From assembly GCA_034509495.1 (NCBI GenBank), contig CM067515.1, positions 15,060,010 through 15,124,009 on the forward strand: a DNA stretch of 64,000 bases, read 5' to 3'. Position 1 is the stretch's first letter, and every line of letters starts with the position of its first letter. Under the pieces are notes generated by a model that had not been told where the DNA came from, did no database searches, and saw only the letters and a list, made by a program, of their open reading frames with translations. The position numbers and the translations under genes are program-made. Origin of the DNA: Acestrorhynchus altus (taxonomy: Eukaryota; Chordata; Actinopteri; Characiformes; Acestrorhynchidae). Below, piece by piece: positions 1 through 11,400 of the stretch.

Positions 1-79
1 TTTTACCTCTCTCTACATCCAATGTTTCTTAGGATGAGAGAAGGGGATGAGGTGAGATGGGGATCATTCAACCACACTA

Positions 80-230
80 ATGCTGATCCCTGAAAGCAAT
101 CAAATCCTCACAGCAATCCGCCGAAATCTAGAAGAAAGCCTTCCCTCAACAGTAGAGAGATTTACTCCAACAAACGCAGGATCAACTTTTTTAATAGCCT
201 TGATTTTGGATCATTCTTTCTTATGCTTTC
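80..230 (+). mobile_element. Tc1/mariner-like transposase C-terminal fossil
   Basis: The plus-strand frame from the ATG at 80 reads NQILTA, then RNLEESLP and TVERF. This resembles the end of Tc1-family transposases, where a helix of the type NLVESLPRRVEAV precedes a GG. The flanking nucleotides match a repeat family seen again at about 8.1, 16.5, 50.8 and 55.9 kb. Only the 3' end is present; the catalytic region is missing and the frame then runs into a CT/CA microsatellite. It is a dead fragment. Confidence 0.6.
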
Positions 231-268
231 TTCTCCACTCTTTTTCTGTTCTATGGCCTTTTTCGTAT

Positions 269-269
<1 letters not shown>

Positions 270-340
<71 letters not shown>
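270..340. repeat. (CT)n-(CA)n microsatellite
   Basis: An uninterrupted CT run passes directly into a CA run. Confidence 0.98.
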
Positions 341-1445
341 TGTCTATTCACTATTGGTTCTGCTGGGGCTAGAATGCAAGGTGTCATTGCACTGCTATTA
401 ATTAGTGATAATTCTGTCTTGACACCTTCCTATCTGTTTTCCACCTCAAAAGAAGTCAAGATTACATCTGTGTTCCCCCATGAGGCTGTGTAACTGTACA
501 AATCCCTGCCCTGTAATCCAATTTACAATTAGAAAAACATGTAAAATGCTTGTAGTCATAGTTGTTGAGGATGCTGGAGTTGTAGCCACAGTGAGATTCA
601 AAATTCGGCTTGATTATTCTTCACAACTCTCACATTAAGTCTCAATTTACCTGCCACGGTTGGCTTGCCTGCTCTAGACCCCACTGTCTATGGTTCTGCA
701 GTCCAGACCTGGTTTTAAGGCAGATATTCTCATCCATGTGACCCATGTACTTTGTGCCATAACAAACCCCCATCCATCCAGTCAAAGGCAGTAGTGTGGA
801 ATTAAGGCAAGTGGTCCTTTGCAAAAGACGTTTTGCAAATGAGCTGATTCTGAAGAACTAGGTTCAGTCTGTAAAAGTTGGTCCTGTCTAAAGGAGATTG
901 TCAGTCATCCTTGGTTCAAGATAGCAAAACTGGCTTCGCTTAATCTGGGCGGCCCTTGATCACATTACTAGAAATGCTAGTCTGGCATCTGATATAACAG
1001 AATTGGCTGATAATGTTCTCCAAATGAGTTCAGCTGTCCAGTGATGTTGCATTCACTGCAGTTTGAAATGTTGCCGTGGAAGAAAGCCAGCGCGAGCTAC
1101 TAAGTAGACATGTGAGTGAAACTGAAGTGTGAAAACATTGGATGGTGCTCCTAAACCTGCAAATGTCTTGACTTCTGGGTTCACAACAAGAAAATAGCAC
1201 TCAAATATTCTAAAATTATGACTGATCACCAGCCAATATGTTCCCTGAAACCATATAAACAAAGTTTATATATATATGTTCTTGTGATACAGTGATCTGT
1301 TTCCAATGACCACCAAAATGGAGGCAACTGGTTGTTACCGTTTGATCCTGTGACGATTTTTTGACCGTCTGGACACCACCAGATGGAAGTCAAAAATGAC
1401 CCAAAGACGAGGACTCCTCTTTCTTTTTTATCATCCATGACATCA
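341..1445 (-). other. fam78b 3' flank / probable 3' UTR
   Basis: This single-copy-looking sequence lies immediately downstream of the fam78b stop codon on the minus strand, so at least its right part is probably 3' UTR. I see no clear minus-strand AATAAA that would fix the transcript end, and no coding frame that looks real. Confidence 0.4.
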
Positions 1446-4400
1446 CTATTTTGAAGGGATGACAATCAATGGGTTCCCCCTTTTAGGCCACCACATGAGA
1501 ACCTGTGCATCATTGGCATTGGGTTTTCCTAAGGCGTTGGGTGGGATGGGCTCCATGTGGGCCACAACCTTGGGCTGGTCCTGGTGCGGGGGCCCCACCA
1601 GCCTGGCCCTGGAGCCCAGTGGCATGGTGGGATCAACAGCAATTTCTACCCTCATCCTCCACTTTACTGTCTGCAGGAGGATCTTCTCTCGTGTGGCTGC
1701 GTTCAGAGCCACCAGCCACGTTGTAAAGCTCTGGTCCCGTGTGATATGTGTGAGCCTTGGGACATTGCTTTCACTAACTGGCACCGCCCATGTCACACTT
1801 GGATAGAAGTTGTCATTCATGCTGACAATGCAGCGTGACGGTTTGGCCATTGGACCTGAGAGCGTCACTGTTTCTGTGGTGTTGCCGTACCATGGGTAGC
1901 TCACTCCATCCGAGTCACTGATGGCTCTCACCACACCATCCCTCAACTCTGGGATCTCCCAGCTCGACCTGCAGGGGCCAGAAAAGATTGATTGTATGAG
2001 TCGTTTTGTCCTAATCAGGTGACTGAATTACAGGAGCTATTTTTTTTTTCTTTGGATTGTCATTAAATTGATTGTGTGAATTTTATGAATATCCAACCTG
2101 CTGTAATTCATCAACAGACAAAACTTTGAGTCTAGAGAGGAAAGTGTCCTGCGCATTGACTTAATTCTTCAATTTTTCAATTCACTTTAACCAACATATT
2201 TAAAAAACAATGTTTTTGTGGTAATTTTATGATTAAATATGCAAATATTGTGCACTTATTGATATTAAAAGTTTAGGATATTTCAGGCAAGTGATAGGCT
2301 AAAATCTAATACTATCCACAAACCATGCAGAGAACACAGCAGCTTCATCAAAAGAGGCTTGGGCCAGGATTTTGTGAAGCTGCTTTGTGACAACGCCTCT
2401 GTTGTAAAAAGCACTATATAAATAAACTTTGATTGGGTGAAGTAGGATGGTCTTATTGACATATTGTGGACAGTAGTGTAGATATGATATCCTCCATGAG
2501 TCATCCTATTAGTGGCAGCAGGTATATGTGCATGCAGACAGTTGTAACAACTGCCCTTAACACCCTGTCACCAAAGACTGCAGTGGTGTTGTGCCAGACT
2601 GTCATGGAGTCACTTCAGTGTCTTTGTCAGTGATAAATCCTGCTTTAATCTTGGTGAATATGACCAAAGAATCGTTATGTGCACTGTTGCAACAGCTGCA
2701 TCACTAGACCCATCCCCGATTGTGTGGGATGCTGTTAGACATGCTATCAACAGTTCACCCCTACTGCAAAATCATCAGGAACTGAGTGAGAATATTCAAG
2801 CTTGGCAGCCCGACACTGTACTGAGAGACACTACTTCTATATGTGTAGCTCAATAAATATTTCCCATATTATTCTGTATTTTTAATTATTTATTGTTTTT
2901 GGTTGCTTTTATCTGCTTTTCAAATAACACTGCAATCTGACATTTTCTTCTGGGTGCAACAATTTTGTGATGGAGTGTATATTTATTTAGGTTCAGTCTC
3001 TTTAATGGGGCATGGTGATGTGTTGGCTGCCACTAAATCAATCTGTTGCCAGATTTGCTAATCTAGTATGTAGATTGGAGATTTTCTTAATCTCCAATAA
3101 ACCCCTGCTGTGTTAAATGGTGTCTGAAGACGCACCACACCAGTTAAAACAGTGTCTTTGTCGGTTTCTAGCATGCCATCTGGGTGGGTATCAACAGTAC
3201 ATGACAGCCTGTTGCAGTGTACTGCTCAGTGTGAACAAAGTAAGCTTAAAGCCTAGTTCACTATGAACAATTGGAGAATTTGCCTAATAAGCTTATTGGT
3301 TATCAGTAATTCACAGTCGAACAGAGGAGTAAAAATGAGAACAGCTCGTAATGTGGATACATTATCACTGGCCAGCCGCATGCGTTAAATGATTCACTAT
3401 GAGAGGACATTATTGTAGCAGAGAGCGTCAGTTGGTGTGACCCGACTCATGCGTGTCTTTACCAAATCTGGTCCATCTGCCACCCACATGCAACCCACCC
3501 CACTCCAAGGAGCATCAGGACTCCACTCCCCCACACACATGTCCATGCACACCTCCACATGAACGGATCCCTGTGGGGAGCGACACAGGAGCCCAATCAG
3601 GCAGTAAGGCTGTGGGAGGGTGTGAGAAAATTTCTCTCTCTTTTCCTCATTCTTGCGGCCTCATCTTGTCCCTGCCTTGATGGTTGATGCTTAATATTTG
3701 AAGAAGTGTGACTACTTCCTTTTGGCCTCACCAGTGCACCTCGCTGTCACCTTAGCATTCACACCTTCACTGCACTATTATTCTGACTTGAGTCAGTGAC
3801 AAAGAATGCAAAAGCTTTCTTTTTTGTGTGGATGGCTTAATGAAAGAGTAGGACAGCTCAGAAACAGGCTTAGATACACAGAGACCCAGGTATTACATGC
3901 TGATGCACAGAAACACACTGCATATTCAAAATGCTGTACTTTACCAATTAATGCAGTCAACCCGTACAATTGGCCTTTTCATTCCCAGGTCTCCTGGATA
4001 TGACATTCATCTACTTTGCTTGACAGTACAGATGTTTACTGTCTAGCGCAGGGGTGGGCAACAGGGACAAGAATCCAGCAGAGTCTGCTGATTTACCTGC
4101 TCTTAAAGACCTACTAAACCTGGCAATTAACTGGTGAGTTGGATCAGGTGTGCTTGAGAAGGAAAAGAACACAATTGTGCATCTGGGAATCCAGTGAATC
4201 TGGTCCTCCAGATTTAGATAACACCTGGTTTGGATGAAACGTGATTTGATCTCCTTTACAATTGTTTTAATTTTGCTCATTTGAGTCAGGTCATAGCAGA
4301 GATTGGGGAAAAAAGTATTTGGACACCTGCTTATTTGTTGTTTCTTTAAGGGTCAAGGGTATTTACAAAGGTTGTATTCTGCTTTTGTTTGAGTCTCTAC

Positions 4401-5787
4401 TGTCCAGGTGTTCTGCTAGATTCTGGAGCACTTCTGTGGAGATTTGATTGCATTGAACAAGAACAGTGAGGTCAGGATGTTAGACGGTACTTACTCAGCT
4501 ATATTCCCAACTCCATAACTCTTCCCAAAAGTATTGGATGGAACACTGTTATTCCACAGAACACAAATCCACTGCTCCACATCCCAATGGTGGGGGGCCT
4601 TATACCCTTCTACCCCATGCCTCACATTAGGCCACTATTGGCAATACTTCTGTAGAGGGACTAGACCAGATGTGTGCATTTGCACATCTGTGTCAATAGG
4701 TTTAACTTAATTTACCTTGTTTAATTTACATGTGTTCATTAGAAAGGGTTACCAGAAACATTTCAACACGTAGTATATATGTGCAGAACCTTTAATTTAT
4801 AAAATCACTGTACATTTACTAAATTAAAAGCAGCTCTTTTACAAAAATGATTTTTTTTATGGAACCAAAATTGTTATTCTATGGCAACACTTAAAGAACC
4901 TTTGGTGGCATCTTTGGTTTGAAGTGTGCACAGCACTGATCTGCTTTATTGTTGATGTCCCTCAAAAAAAACTAACAAAAATGGGTTTCCAGCAGCAAAT
5001 GTGCCTTGGGAGTGGGCCAAGACCCACAGTTTTTAGGTTCATACCAGTCAAAAGGTACTTACCTAAGGCAAACCTTTGATTGGCTTGCACAAAACATGGC
5101 AGATGGTGGAAGCACACTGAGGCCACATTATTTTCAACAGTGCCCAATACACAGATTAATACAGATAATAATACAAATACAGAATAATACAAATAATAGA
5201 CACACCTACCACTTAGCATTGTGTAAACGTGACTGATCATTGTCAACACTGTCCTGAATCTGTGCCATACTTTTACATAATCCATAATATTCTAATCATT
5301 GTTGTCATGCAAAAATCCTGTGTGCAGTTTTGCAATTTTTCAGTTTGGCACTGTGTTAATATTTTAAAATGAACAGACCAATAGAAATGTTCCAAATTAC
5401 TGGGGACACCATATTTTTGCCCTGCCTTCTATTGAAAGTTAGGATTTTTCTCCTTTTTTGTAAACTTGACATTTTAGAAAAGGCTTAGAAAAGACTTTCA
5501 TGTGGGCATTGATGACCAACTTACATTCCAATGTCTCCATAGGTGTTGTGGAATTGCATGTGAGTGCATGCCTGTATCCATCCCACAACCCAGGTCTCAT
5601 TTCTTGGAATGGGAGGCATCACCACACGGGCCGATGCTTTAAAATAGGGCGTCTTGTAACGCAGCACTATGGGCGAGTTTTCTTCAATGGCTGTCGGGGT
5701 GTGATCAATTGTTGCACTGACATCATACACCACAATGTTCTCACGCTTCACACGGGCCTTGCATGCAATGCTGTGGATGCAGCCCAT
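1446..5787 (-). CDS. fam78b: FAM78 family protein (FAM78B-like), two coding exons
   Basis: Coding exon 1 runs 5787 to 5525 and coding exon 2 runs 1968 to 1446, stop TAG included. Exon 1 ends in a GTAAGT donor (minus strand, 5524 down) and exon 2 follows a pyrimidine tract and CAG acceptor at 1971-1969. The split codon rejoins as ATG and the frame stays open. The 786 coding bases give 261 residues, the length I remember for human FAM78B (FAM78A is somewhat longer). Recognisable stretches are ENIVVYDV, RYKTPYFKASARVVMPPIPR, VGWIQAC, ISDSDGVSYPWYGNTTETV, SMNDNFYPSVTWAVP, RDQSFTTWLVA and PNANDAQVLMW. The start ATG follows the family pattern MGCI. FAM78 proteins are conserved in vertebrates but have no established biochemical role, so none is assigned. 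The choice of B over A rests on length and on human linkage to FOXE3/FOXD2. Untranslated exons are not located. Confidence 0.92.
2283..2990. mobile_element. Interspersed teleost repeat (family also at 52.7 and 56.3 kb)
   Basis: Blocks such as GAGAGACACTACTT and TTCTGGGTGCAACAATTT recur at about 52.7-53.0 kb and 56.3-56.8 kb in the same order, with similar spacing. Near 2370-2435 it includes the common fish repeat tail GTGAAGCTGCTTTGTGAC followed by a TATAAATAAA-like end. No protein frame survives, so the class is not assigned. Confidence 0.6.
4050..4235. repeat. Interspersed repeat of 'GGGGTGGGCAAC' type
   Basis: The sequence resembles a short teleost interspersed repeat that begins with a phrase of the type caggGGTGGGCAAC and continues through a segment about joining or ending in GATCAGGTGTG. 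A related arrangement occurs at 17046-17215. It is non-coding. Confidence 0.4.
4296..4745. mobile_element. Tc1-like relic with 'AAAAGTATTTGGACACC' end
   Basis: It begins with the terminal sequence AAAAGTATTTGGACACC, a variant of the 'CCAAAAGTATTGGGACACC' terminus seen at 22491. It shares internal blocks (AAAAGTATTGGATGGA, TTTGCACATCTGTGTCA) with copies at 30.1-30.5 kb and 55.5-55.8 kb. The internal transposase is not readable, so this is a degenerate or non-autonomous copy inside the fam78b intron. Confidence 0.65.
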
Positions 5788-5862
5788 GGTGGAAGAGGGT
5801 TTCGAGGGCTTTCACTTTTAATTCTACCATCTGGTGTAAAACAGATGAGGATGGACTCTTCG

Positions 5863-6700
5863 TTCCTCTTAGTGGTTCTTCCTCATAATCTTGAGGATCA
5901 TCTCTTGTTAAGACTTGGTTCCTCTCAGTGGTTCTTTCTCACGATCTTGAGCAGCATCACTCATTGAGACTTGGTTCCTCTCAGTGGTTCTTTTTCATTT
6001 TTTTCTAGTGGGGATCCTTTAATTTTTTTTTCCTCTCAAGAGGATTTCTCCATGTGCATGTTTATTCCTCTCAGTGATTCTTTCTCATAGAACCACCGAG
6101 AGTCCTTTTGAGTCTTGATTCCATTTGGAGGAGAGACCCTTTTGAGTCATGATTCCTCTTACTGTTTGCGCCTTTTCAGTGGGGGTCCTTTTGATTCTTG
6201 ATTCACCTCACTGTTTCTGTATAATATTCATGGGAAGTTTCTATGTTTGTGTCTCTTCTCAGTGGTACTTTCTTGTGTTATTTGGTGGGAGTCTCACTGG
6301 TTTGGTTCTGCTCACCGGTTCTTCGAATTTCTCCTTTTGAGTATTGGTTCCACTTAATGATTACTTTTTTATATTTTTGGGAGGAAGGACTCGTCTGAGA
6401 CTTGGTTCCTCCAAGTGGTTCTTCCTCATGTTCTAAAGTAGTAGTCTGTTTGAGTCTTGGTTCTCCTTAGTATTTTTGACTATGCTTTTCAGGAATGAGT
6501 CTAGGTTCTTCTCAGTGGTTCACCCTCATCCTAGGGCAGGGGTCCTTTTGCGTCTTGGCTCCTCTCAAAGTGTCTTGCTCATGCTGTTCATTTATGACAG
6601 TTGGTTCCTTTCAGTGTTTCATGCTTTTCAGTCTTGGTTCCTGTCAGTGGTTCTTTCTCTTGTTCTTGGAGAGTTTCTTTTCTGCCTGGATCATCCTTGA
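5863..6700. repeat. Degenerate tandem repeat, 'TTGGTTCCTCTCAGTGGTTC' units
   Basis: The phrase TTGGTTCCTCTCAGTGGTTC and decayed versions (TTGATTCCTCTTACTG, TTGGTTCCTTTCAGTG) recur at irregular intervals of roughly 45-100 bases. They are interleaved with TTTTGAGTC and CTCATGnTCTTGAG phrases. The array starts only about 75 bases upstream of fam78b exon 1 on the minus strand, so it occupies the expected promoter or 5' leader region. A related phrase occurs at about 13020-13110. Confidence 0.75.
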
Positions 6701-7209
6701 CTTACTTGTTAGATAAGTGATTAAGCATTTCAGTAAAACTCCTCCAGAATGGCTTAGGTTTAAGATAAGTCAACTTTGAAACCAAAAGCAATGTGGGTGT
6801 CTGACTCCCAAAGTCACTGCTGTGTCACTTTGAGTAAGAAAAGGACAGTTCAGCAGAATCTGTTGTCTCCCCAAAGGAACTAAGAGGTGTGGGAGGGTTT
6901 GCCTGAGCCAAGTGAGATGCATCCGCATGCATGAGTGTCCACCGTCACTGTGACTTCGATAAGAAGATGCCAGTCCATCAAAGCCCGGGGTTTTCCCAAA
7001 GCACGAGCACGCACAGGTCAGTAGCCACAGGTGACCCAAAAGTAACCACAAAGCCTCCAGCGACAGTCACGCGCATCAAGCAGATGGGCATGGTATTGTT
7101 TAGGTGGAGAGAAGTCCACGCTTTTCTTCGCATCTCCAAACCCCACGTGAACAGCGACAAGCACGAGCGCTTTCCTCTCCTTCGTAGAGCCGTCGATCCG
7201 AGACACGTT

Positions 7210-7210
<1 letters not shown>
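6701..7210. other. Unique block with CpG-bearing segment
   Basis: This is non-repetitive sequence with more CpG than its surroundings from about 6920 on. With 7258-7424 it is the nearest candidate for a promoter region of fam78b (minus) or of an unrecognised plus-strand transcript. No core promoter motif is decisive. Confidence 0.3.

Positions 7211-7257
<47 letters not shown>
7211..7257. repeat. (GA)n microsatellite
   Basis: A perfect AG/GA run sits within the CpG-bearing block upstream of fam78b. Confidence 0.98.
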
Positions 7258-7260
<3 letters not shown>

Positions 7261-7354
7261 TGGTGAACTTCAGGTCTGCAGACAGCAGAGCTCGAACGCG
7301 GTGTGTTCGAAGTGGCAAGCCGCTCAAGAGCACCACCGCCCAGATCTGACCGCC

Positions 7355-7406
7355 ATGGCGCTGTTCATCCTGAGTGTGGTGCTGAACCACCAGAAGAGGA
7401 GACTGA
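7355..7406 (+). other. Possible first coding exon, unassigned
   Basis: An ATG in an excellent start context (GACCGCCATGG) opens a frame reading MALFILSVVLNHQKRR, hydrophobic at first and then basic. It is followed by a potential splice donor (CTGA|GTGAGC at 7406/7407). Beyond the donor the frame enters a TCTA microsatellite, so a real protein would have to splice here. No downstream exon is recognised and I do not recognise the peptide. It may be chance. Confidence 0.2.
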
Positions 7407-7424
7407 GTGAGCGTGTGTGTTTAT

Positions 7425-7690
<266 letters not shown>

Positions 7691-8079
7691 TCTATATAAA
7701 TTAAACCAATTAATCTATCTAGGATCTAGGTCAGAAGAGGTGATGTAATGGCGGTGTCACTGTTTGAATGCCATATCACATTAGAGTATTGTTGCTGACC
7801 ATTTGAACAGCTCCTTCTAGCATGATCATCATCTTACACTGGTTTCATGAACATGAGAATGATTTCTGTGTTCTTCAGTGGCTTTCCATGTCAGTGTCAG
7901 TGTCAGATCTCAAACCTTTGCATTTTTAAAACAGCTCAGTATCTAAACTACGTTTCTGAGAACAAGACATGCATGCTACTTTTTTCTGTATTAAAGTGTA
8001 TTTTGCTAATATTTTATGTTTGCATTGTTTGCTTAATCTCCAGAGAAGAGCATTTTAGAATGGGAATGCTCTCTGGGTG
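7691..8079. other. Non-coding, nothing recognised
   Basis: AT-rich single-copy-looking sequence with no credible exon, RNA gene or motif cluster. Confidence 0.5.
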
Positions 8080-8240
8080 ATGGATTCAGTACCTTTAAGA
8101 TCAGCTGGAGAGGCAGTACTAATCATCAAACATCAGTACCTGACTTTACTGATGCTCATGTGGCTGAATGCCATGCGTCCCATATCTAATATAAAGCCTT
8201 CCTGGACTATGCTCTGGGCACATAGAATAGCATTTGACTT
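8080..8240. mobile_element. Tc1-like repeat fragment
   Basis: The run from GTACCTTTAAGATCAGCTGG through ACTGATGCTCATGTGGCTGA matches the 3' part of the family seen at 80, 16440, 50760 and 55850. It is short and non-coding. Confidence 0.5.
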
Positions 8241-8719
8241 TCAGACGATCTGGAAATTTGTCCTTGAAAAATCCAATATATTCTTGATATGGAAGACAGA
8301 CATTTGGAGATTACATCACATTTATTTTCATCCTTTTGTTTATTTAATAAATACTGAGACCTGTGCTGTAATCCAGGTGGTCCCTCCTCTCCCTCTGTTT
8401 GTGTCTGATATGAGCAAACTGCTGTTGGTTCCTAAAGGCCAAAAGCTCCAGTAGGTATCAGCTCCAGATGCTTTCTCTTGCACACTGGCCTATGTAGAGG
8501 AGAGCTGGACATTCCACAGCTTAATTGATGCCTTTCCACGTAACCATGACAACTCGAGGAGACAGGCTGTCTCTATGGAGATCAGAACTGATGTCAGAAT
8601 CTCTGTCACATTTTGCTCTTGTGTAAACAGTGGGGAATCAACTGATGAGTAGGAATGAAGACTTTTAGCTTGCATGACTTTTAGCTTGCATTGCAACTTA
8701 TTCATGCAGTCAGCCAATT
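8241..8719. other. Non-coding, nothing recognised
   Basis: No credible exon or RNA gene. The right end grades into the CAGTCAGC minisatellite. Confidence 0.5.
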
Positions 8720-9205
8720 AGTCAGTCAAAAAAAAAAAACAGTTAGCCAATCAGTCAGTCAGTATGTCAGCCAGCCAGCCAGCTAGTCAGTCAACAGGCA
8801 ACCAGCCAGCCTACCAGCCAGTCAACCAGTCAGACAACCAGTCAGCCAGTCAGCCTGCCAAATAGTCAGTCAGTATGTCAGCCAGCCAACCAGCGAGTCA
8901 ACCAGTCATCCAGCCAACCAGCCAGTCAACCAGTCAGCCGGCCAACCAGCCATCCAGCCAACCAGCCAGTCAACCAGTCAGCCGGCCAACCAGCCAGTCA
9001 ACAAGTCAGCCAGTCAACCAGTCAGACAGCCAGTCAGCCAGTCAGCCAGTCAGCCAGCCTATCAGTCAGTAAGTTAGTCAGCCAGTCAACCAGTAAATCA
9101 GCCAGTCAAACAGTCAGCCAAACAGACAACCAGTCAGTCAACCAGTTAGTCAGGCAAAAAGTCAACCAGCCAGTTAGTCAGTCAGTGAGTAACACAGTCA
9201 GTCCC
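8720..9205. repeat. CAGT/CAGC/CAAC tetranucleotide-based minisatellite
   Basis: About 480 bases are built almost wholly from four-base words CAGT, CAGC, CAAC and variants, arranged as higher-order units such as CAACCAGTCAGCC. A plus-strand frame encodes a Ser/Gln/Pro-rich repeat, as expected from the four-base period rather than from selection. Units have no unique spacers, so this is not a CRISPR-like array. Confidence 0.95.
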
Positions 9206-9599
9206 ACAATGTGGAAATTGCTTTTATGCACATGGTGATGTATCTTTGTAAATTAATGTGTGAATAGGGGCCGATTAAGCATTCAAACAGTTATTTGATG
9301 ATGTTTTTTCACTAGACCTGGTTGCATTAAATTGTGCTTGAGCACAATTGTCCCTTCTTATCAGTCCTCTCAGTTGCTCCAACTAAATAACCATTTTAAA
9401 ATATGGAGTTTAACTGTTTTTGAAATGATTAAATGAGATGAAATTTCATTTTAAATTCCTACAACAGTTTCGGTAGGTATAAAGGTTTATGGTTGAGCAT
9501 GAAATAACTAATTATTATTATTATTATTATTATTTTTATTTGACACTAAAACAGTGATTTTTATAAACCTTAAAAATCAAAATGTGAGAGTGTCAGAAA
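9206..9599. other. Non-coding with short (TTA)n
   Basis: AT-rich sequence with a short TTA run at 9510-9532. No gene is seen. Confidence 0.5.
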
Positions 9600-9795
9600 G
9601 TTGGGTGATGCAACAGAACAATGACCTAAAACACTGCAGCAAGTCCACAATAGAATGGCTAAAATCCCCATTTTGGAGTGGCTAAGTCAGAGCCCACGTC
9701 TAAATGCTATAGACATACTATTGAAATACTACTGTTTGAGGTTATTGGTGCCAAACAGTTCCAAGAGGTTCACATACTTTTTCTTGCCACTGTAT
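9600..9795 (+). mobile_element. Tc1 transposase fossil, third catalytic region
   Basis: The plus-strand frame from 9655 reads AKIPILEWLSQSPRLNAID, a clear decayed form of the Tc1 phrase VLEWPSQSPDLNPIE that carries the final acidic catalytic residue. Here the Asp of SPDLN is Arg and the catalytic Glu position is Asp. Upstream, ACAGAACAATGA resembles the conserved QQDN(D/A) segment. The relic ends at the phrase CTTGCCACTGTAT and is followed directly by another element. Confidence 0.8.
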
Positions 9796-9796
9796 A

Positions 9797-10947
9797 TACA
9801 GTGCATCTGTAAAGTATTCACAGTACTTCACTTTCTCTGTTTTTTTCCAAAATGGATTAAATAAATATTTTCCCCTACACACAATACCCTACAATGACAG
9901 AGTGAGAAAAGATTGTTTGACATAAATAAAACACAAAAATATAACATACATAAGTATTCACAGCCTTTGCTCAATACTTTTGTTGAAGTTTGCAGCAATT
10001 ACAGTTACAGTTACCCAGTTCATGATGCAGAGAAACATCCCCACAGCATGATGCTGCCACCACCATGCTTCACTGTATGAATGGTAATGGCTAGGTGATG
10101 AGCAGTCCCTGATTTCCTCCAGATATGATACTTGGCATTCAGTCCAAAAAGTTCAATAATTGTCTTTCACATGGTCTGAGAGTCCTTTTGGTGCCTTTTG
10201 GCAAACTCCAGATGTGTTAGTTGTGCACCTTTTACTCAAGAATGGCTTCCGTCTAGCCATTGTACCATACATACCTAATTGGTGTGCTGCAAAAATGGTT
10301 GTTCTTCTGGAAGGTTCTACTCTTTCCACAGAACAATGTTGGAGCTCTTTCAGAGTTAACATTGGGTTCTTGGTCACCTTCCCGAATAAGGCCCTCCTAA
10401 AACGATCACTCAATTTGGCTGGATGGCCAGCTCTATGAAGAGTCCTGGCAGATGATGGGAGCCACTGTGCTCATTGGGACCTTCAATACAACAGAATTTT
10501 TTCTGTACCCTTCCCCAGATCTGTGTCTCTATACAATCTTATTTCAGAGGTCTACAGACTTCATAGCTAGCTTTGTGCTCTGACATGAACTGTCTACTAC
10601 GGGACCTTATATAAACAGATGTGTGCCTTTCCAAATAATGTCCAATCAACTGACTTTACCACAGTTGTCTAATCAAGCTGTAGAAACATCTGAAGGATGA
10701 TCATTGGAAACAACCTGAGCTCAATTTTGAGTATCATAGTCAAGACTGTGAATACTTTTGTACATAATATATTTCTGAGTATTTGTTTTTAGTAAATTTG
10801 CAAAACAAATTGCAAACAAACTGTCATCATAGGGTATATTGTGTGTAGAATTTTGAGGGGAAAAAAAATAATTAAATCCATTGGAATAAGGTTGCAGCAT
10901 GATTGCAAAATGTGCGAGAAGTGAAGCACTATGGATATGTTCCAGAT

Positions 10948-10949
<2 letters not shown>
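9797..10949 (-). mobile_element. Tc1-like element relic with terminal inverted repeats
   Basis: The left end TGCATCTGTAAAGTATTCAC (from 9801) has an imperfect inverted copy at 10919-10949, giving an element of about 1.15 kb. On the minus strand, 10413-10153 stays open and reads KNPMLTLKELQ then EPSRRTTI and ARRKPFLSK. This is the paired-type helix-turn-helix DNA-binding N-terminus of Tc1 transposases. The DDE catalytic part is not readable, so the copy is inactive. Its right end abuts a CA microsatellite. Confidence 0.85.

Positions 10950-11014
<65 letters not shown>
10948..11014. repeat. (CA)n microsatellite
   Basis: A perfect CA run begins at the right end of the Tc1 relic. Confidence 0.98.
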
Positions 11015-11019
<5 letters not shown>

Positions 11020-11400
11020 TGTAAATTCCCATAGGCTGCACTTTTCAAACTCCACCATCAGAGGGAGCAAAAGAACCTTGCTGTAAATTTTCAACACCTT
11101 CTCACTGCTCAACCAATCAGTCCAATGGATCTGCTTGGAAATAAATCATATTCTTGCTTTAAAAATATTTTGTGGCATGTCACAGTTAATCCATGCATGT
11201 TTCTGCTGGGGTTTGTCACTACCAGCATCAAGAGCACCCTGTAAAACTATACAGTCAAGAGTCCAGCAATCTTTCTTGCTGACAAGTAGATTCAACATGG
11301 TCTGTGGAATGTATAGACGGGAGGGAGGAATTCCTCAAAAGCCATCTTCAAAAGGGTGTTTCTGGTAAAATGTAACATTACAGTTTATGTAATACAGTAG
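11015..11400. other. Non-coding, nothing recognised
   Basis: No credible gene or repeat family between two transposon relics. Confidence 0.5.

Larger units (their letters stand above)
1969..5524 (-). other. fam78b intron
   Basis: The single coding-region intron is bounded by GT at 5524-5523 and AG at 1970-1969 on the minus strand. Its content is mostly interspersed repeats, listed separately at 2283, 4050 and 4296. No internal exon is visible. Confidence 0.9.

Noticed and set aside
1459..1838. Plus-strand frames over fam78b exon 2
   Set aside because: Antisense to a recognised exon with correct splice sites.
8720..9205. Repeat array resembling CRISPR spacing
   Set aside because: Units are four-base words without unique spacers, in a vertebrate genome. 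It is a minisatellite.
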